Shown piece after piece: positions 62,103-64,000 of a stretch of 64,000 nt of DNA. The notes beneath the pieces were generated by a model. It made no database searches and had not been told where the DNA came from. It saw only the letters and a list, made by a program, of their open reading frames with translations. The stretch is from Apostichopus japonicus (taxonomy: Eukaryota; Echinodermata; Holothuroidea; Aspidochirotida; Stichopodidae), in assembly GCF_037975245.1 (NCBI RefSeq), contig NC_092580.1, forward strand, positions 34,939,001-35,003,000. Reading direction: 5' to 3'. The position numbers and the translations under genes were made by a program. Each line of letters begins with the position of its first letter. Position 1 is the first letter of the stretch.

Positions 62103-63905
62103 TTAGATCTCTGTGGATCTCTGTGGATCTCTGTAGATCTCTGTGGATCTCTGTGGATCTCTGTGGATCTCTGTGGATCTCTGTGGATCTCTGTGGATCT
62201 CTGTGGATCTCTGTGGATCTCTGTATATCTCTGTGGATCTCTGTGGATCTCTGTGGATCTCTGTGGATCTCTGTAGATCTCTGTGGATCTCTGTATATCT
62301 CTATAGATCTCTGTGGATCTCTGTGGATCTCTGTGGATCTCTGTAGATCTCTGTTTATCTCTGTATATCTCTGTAGATCTCTGTGGATCTCTGTGGATCT
62401 CTGTGGATCTCTGTGGATCTCTGTGGATCTCTGTGGATCTCTGTAGATCTCTGTGGATCTCTGTAGATCTCTGTGGATCTCTGTGGATCTCTATGGATCT
62501 CTGTGGATCTCTGTGGATCTCTGTGGATCTCTGTGGATCTCTGTAGATCTCTGTGGATCTCTGTAGATCTCTGTGGATCTCTGTGGATCTCTGTGGATCT
62601 CTGTGGATCTCTGTAGATCTCTGTAGATCTCTGTGGATCTCTGTAGATCTCTGTGGATCTCTGTAGATCTCTGTAGATCTCTGTGGATCTCTGTGGATCT
62701 CTGTGGATCTCTGTAGATCTCTGTTTATCTCTGTATATCTCTGTAGATCTCTGTGGATCTCTGTGGATCTCTGTGGATCTCTGTGGATCTCTGTGGATCT
62801 CTGTAGATCTCTGTGGATCTCTGTGGATCTCTGTGGATCTCTGTGGATCTCTGTGGATCTCTGTGGATCTCTGTATATCTCTGTGGATCTCTGTGGATCT
62901 CTGTGGATCTCTGTGGATCTCTGTAGATCTCTGTGGATCTCTGTATATCTCTATAGATCTCTGTGGATCTCTGTGGATCTCTGTGGATCTCTGTAGATCT
63001 CTGTTTATCTCTGTATATCTCTGTAGATCTCTGTGGATCTCTGTGGATCTCTGTGGATCTCTGTGGATCTCTGTGGATCTCTGTGGATCTCTGTAGATCT
63101 CTGTGGATCTCTGTAGATCTCTGTGGATCTCTGTGGATCTCTATGGATCTCTGTGGATCTCTGTGGATCTCTGTGGATCTCTGTGGATCTCTGTAGATCT
63201 CTGTGGATCTCTGTAGATCTCTGTAGATCTCTGTGGATCTCTGTGGATCTCTGTGGATCTCTGTGGATCTCTGTAGATCTCTGTAGATCTCTGTGGATCT
63301 CTGTAGATCTCTGTGGATCTCTGTAGATCTCTGTAGATCTCTGTGGATCTCTGTGGATCTCTATGGATCTCTGTGGATCTCTGTGGATCTCTGTGGATCT
63401 CTGTGGATATCTGTAGATCTCTGTGGATCTCTGTAGATCTCTGTGGATCTCTGTGGATCTCTGTGGATCTCTGTAGATCTCTGTAGATCTCTGTGGATCT
63501 CTGTGGATCTCTATGGATCTCTGTGGATCTCTGTGGATCTCTGTGGATATCTGTGGATCTCTGTGGATCTCTGTAGATCTCTGTGGATCTCTGTGGATCT
63601 CTGTGGATCTCTGTGGATCTCTGTAGATCTCTGTAGATCTCTGTGGATCTCTGTAGATCTCTGTGGATCTCTGTGGATCTCTGTGGATCTCTGTGGATCT
63701 CTGTAGATCTCTGTAGATCTCTGTGGATCTCTGTGGATCTCTGTGGATCTCTGTAGATCTCTGTGGATCTCTGTGGAGCTCTGTGGAGCTCTGTGGATAT
63801 CTGTGGAGCTCTGTGGATCTCTGTGGAGCTCTGTGGAGCTCTGTGGATCTCTGTAGATCTCTGTGGATCTCTGTAGATCTCTGTGGATCTCTCTGGATCT
63901 CTCTG
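62103..63905. repeat. 10-bp satellite (ATCTCTGTGG), about 180 copies
   Basis: An almost gap-free 10-bp register is kept over 1.8 kb. Variants are GTAGATCTCT (which creates AGATCT), GTATATCTCT, GTTTATCTCT and, near the right end, GTGGAGCTCT. A block at 62313-62546 is repeated at 62963-63196, so a 650-bp higher-order repeat is present. Many frames stay open (DLCGSLWISV words) and are artefacts. Confidence 0.99.
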
Positions 63906-64000
63906 GAAAATTTAAATAATCTCAGTTTGGATCATTCACAATTTCTGAAACCAACAGACTATTGGAAACGAAAAATGCAAATGATTTCTTATTGCTGTAC
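63906..64000. other. Unique right edge
   Basis: Ninety-five bases of AT-rich sequence. Nothing recognised. Confidence 0.4.

Noticed and set aside
62079-63706. Many overlapping frames of DLCGSLWISV type
   Set aside because: By-products of the 10-bp satellite.

Overview
This window is animal nuclear DNA, not bacterial. It is AT-rich, has split genes with GT/AG splice signals, tRNA-derived SINEs, MITE-like elements, one full-length Ty3/gypsy LTR retrotransposon and an unusually high load of minisatellites. Summing the intervals listed below, tandem arrays cover about 14.8 kb, or about 23% of the window. The AGGCCTA-type words between genes and the element mix suggest a marine invertebrate deuterostome, perhaps an echinoderm; this is an impression, not a proof.

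Left part (1-14,600): a gene runs on the minus strand. Two exons (3735-3868 and 8726-9038) have good splice sites, matching phases and a protein that resembles the N-terminus of gamma-tubulin complex component 6 (TUBGCP6). The rest of that gene would lie to the left, outside the window or in exons I could not find. Its introns hold a 30-bp array (798-2356), a G-rich ~131-bp array (3019-3560), a 41-bp array (4028-6297) and an array that repeats a splice-donor consensus (7980-8725). A frameshifted fragment of a P2X7-intracellular-like zinc-binding domain lies at 430-760. Other exon candidates (1-72, 2523-2613, 14403-14482) are weak.

Middle (13,500-26,500): small non-autonomous elements. They are a near-perfect palindrome with a hammerhead-ribozyme-like core inside a segment flanked by 13-bp direct repeats, a hAT-type MITE and a TTAA-flanked foldback MITE. 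A 15-bp minisatellite and otherwise unannotated intergenic DNA complete this part.

26,554-35,816: a complete Ty3/gypsy element on the minus strand. It has two 736-bp LTRs that look identical, a 4-bp TTAT target duplication, a primer-binding-type site, gag, pol (PR-RT-RNaseH-IN plus a C-terminal extension) and a polypurine tract. There is no env. The long intact pol frame and identical LTRs point to a recent insertion.

Right part (35,817-64,000): no gene that I can support. It holds a succession of minisatellites (units of 41, ~78, 31-35/66, 43-47, 37, 45, ~79 and 10 bp), several with higher-order repeats. Three tRNA-derived SINE copies (two of them in inverted orientation) and a (TA)n/(TATATC)n microsatellite also lie here.
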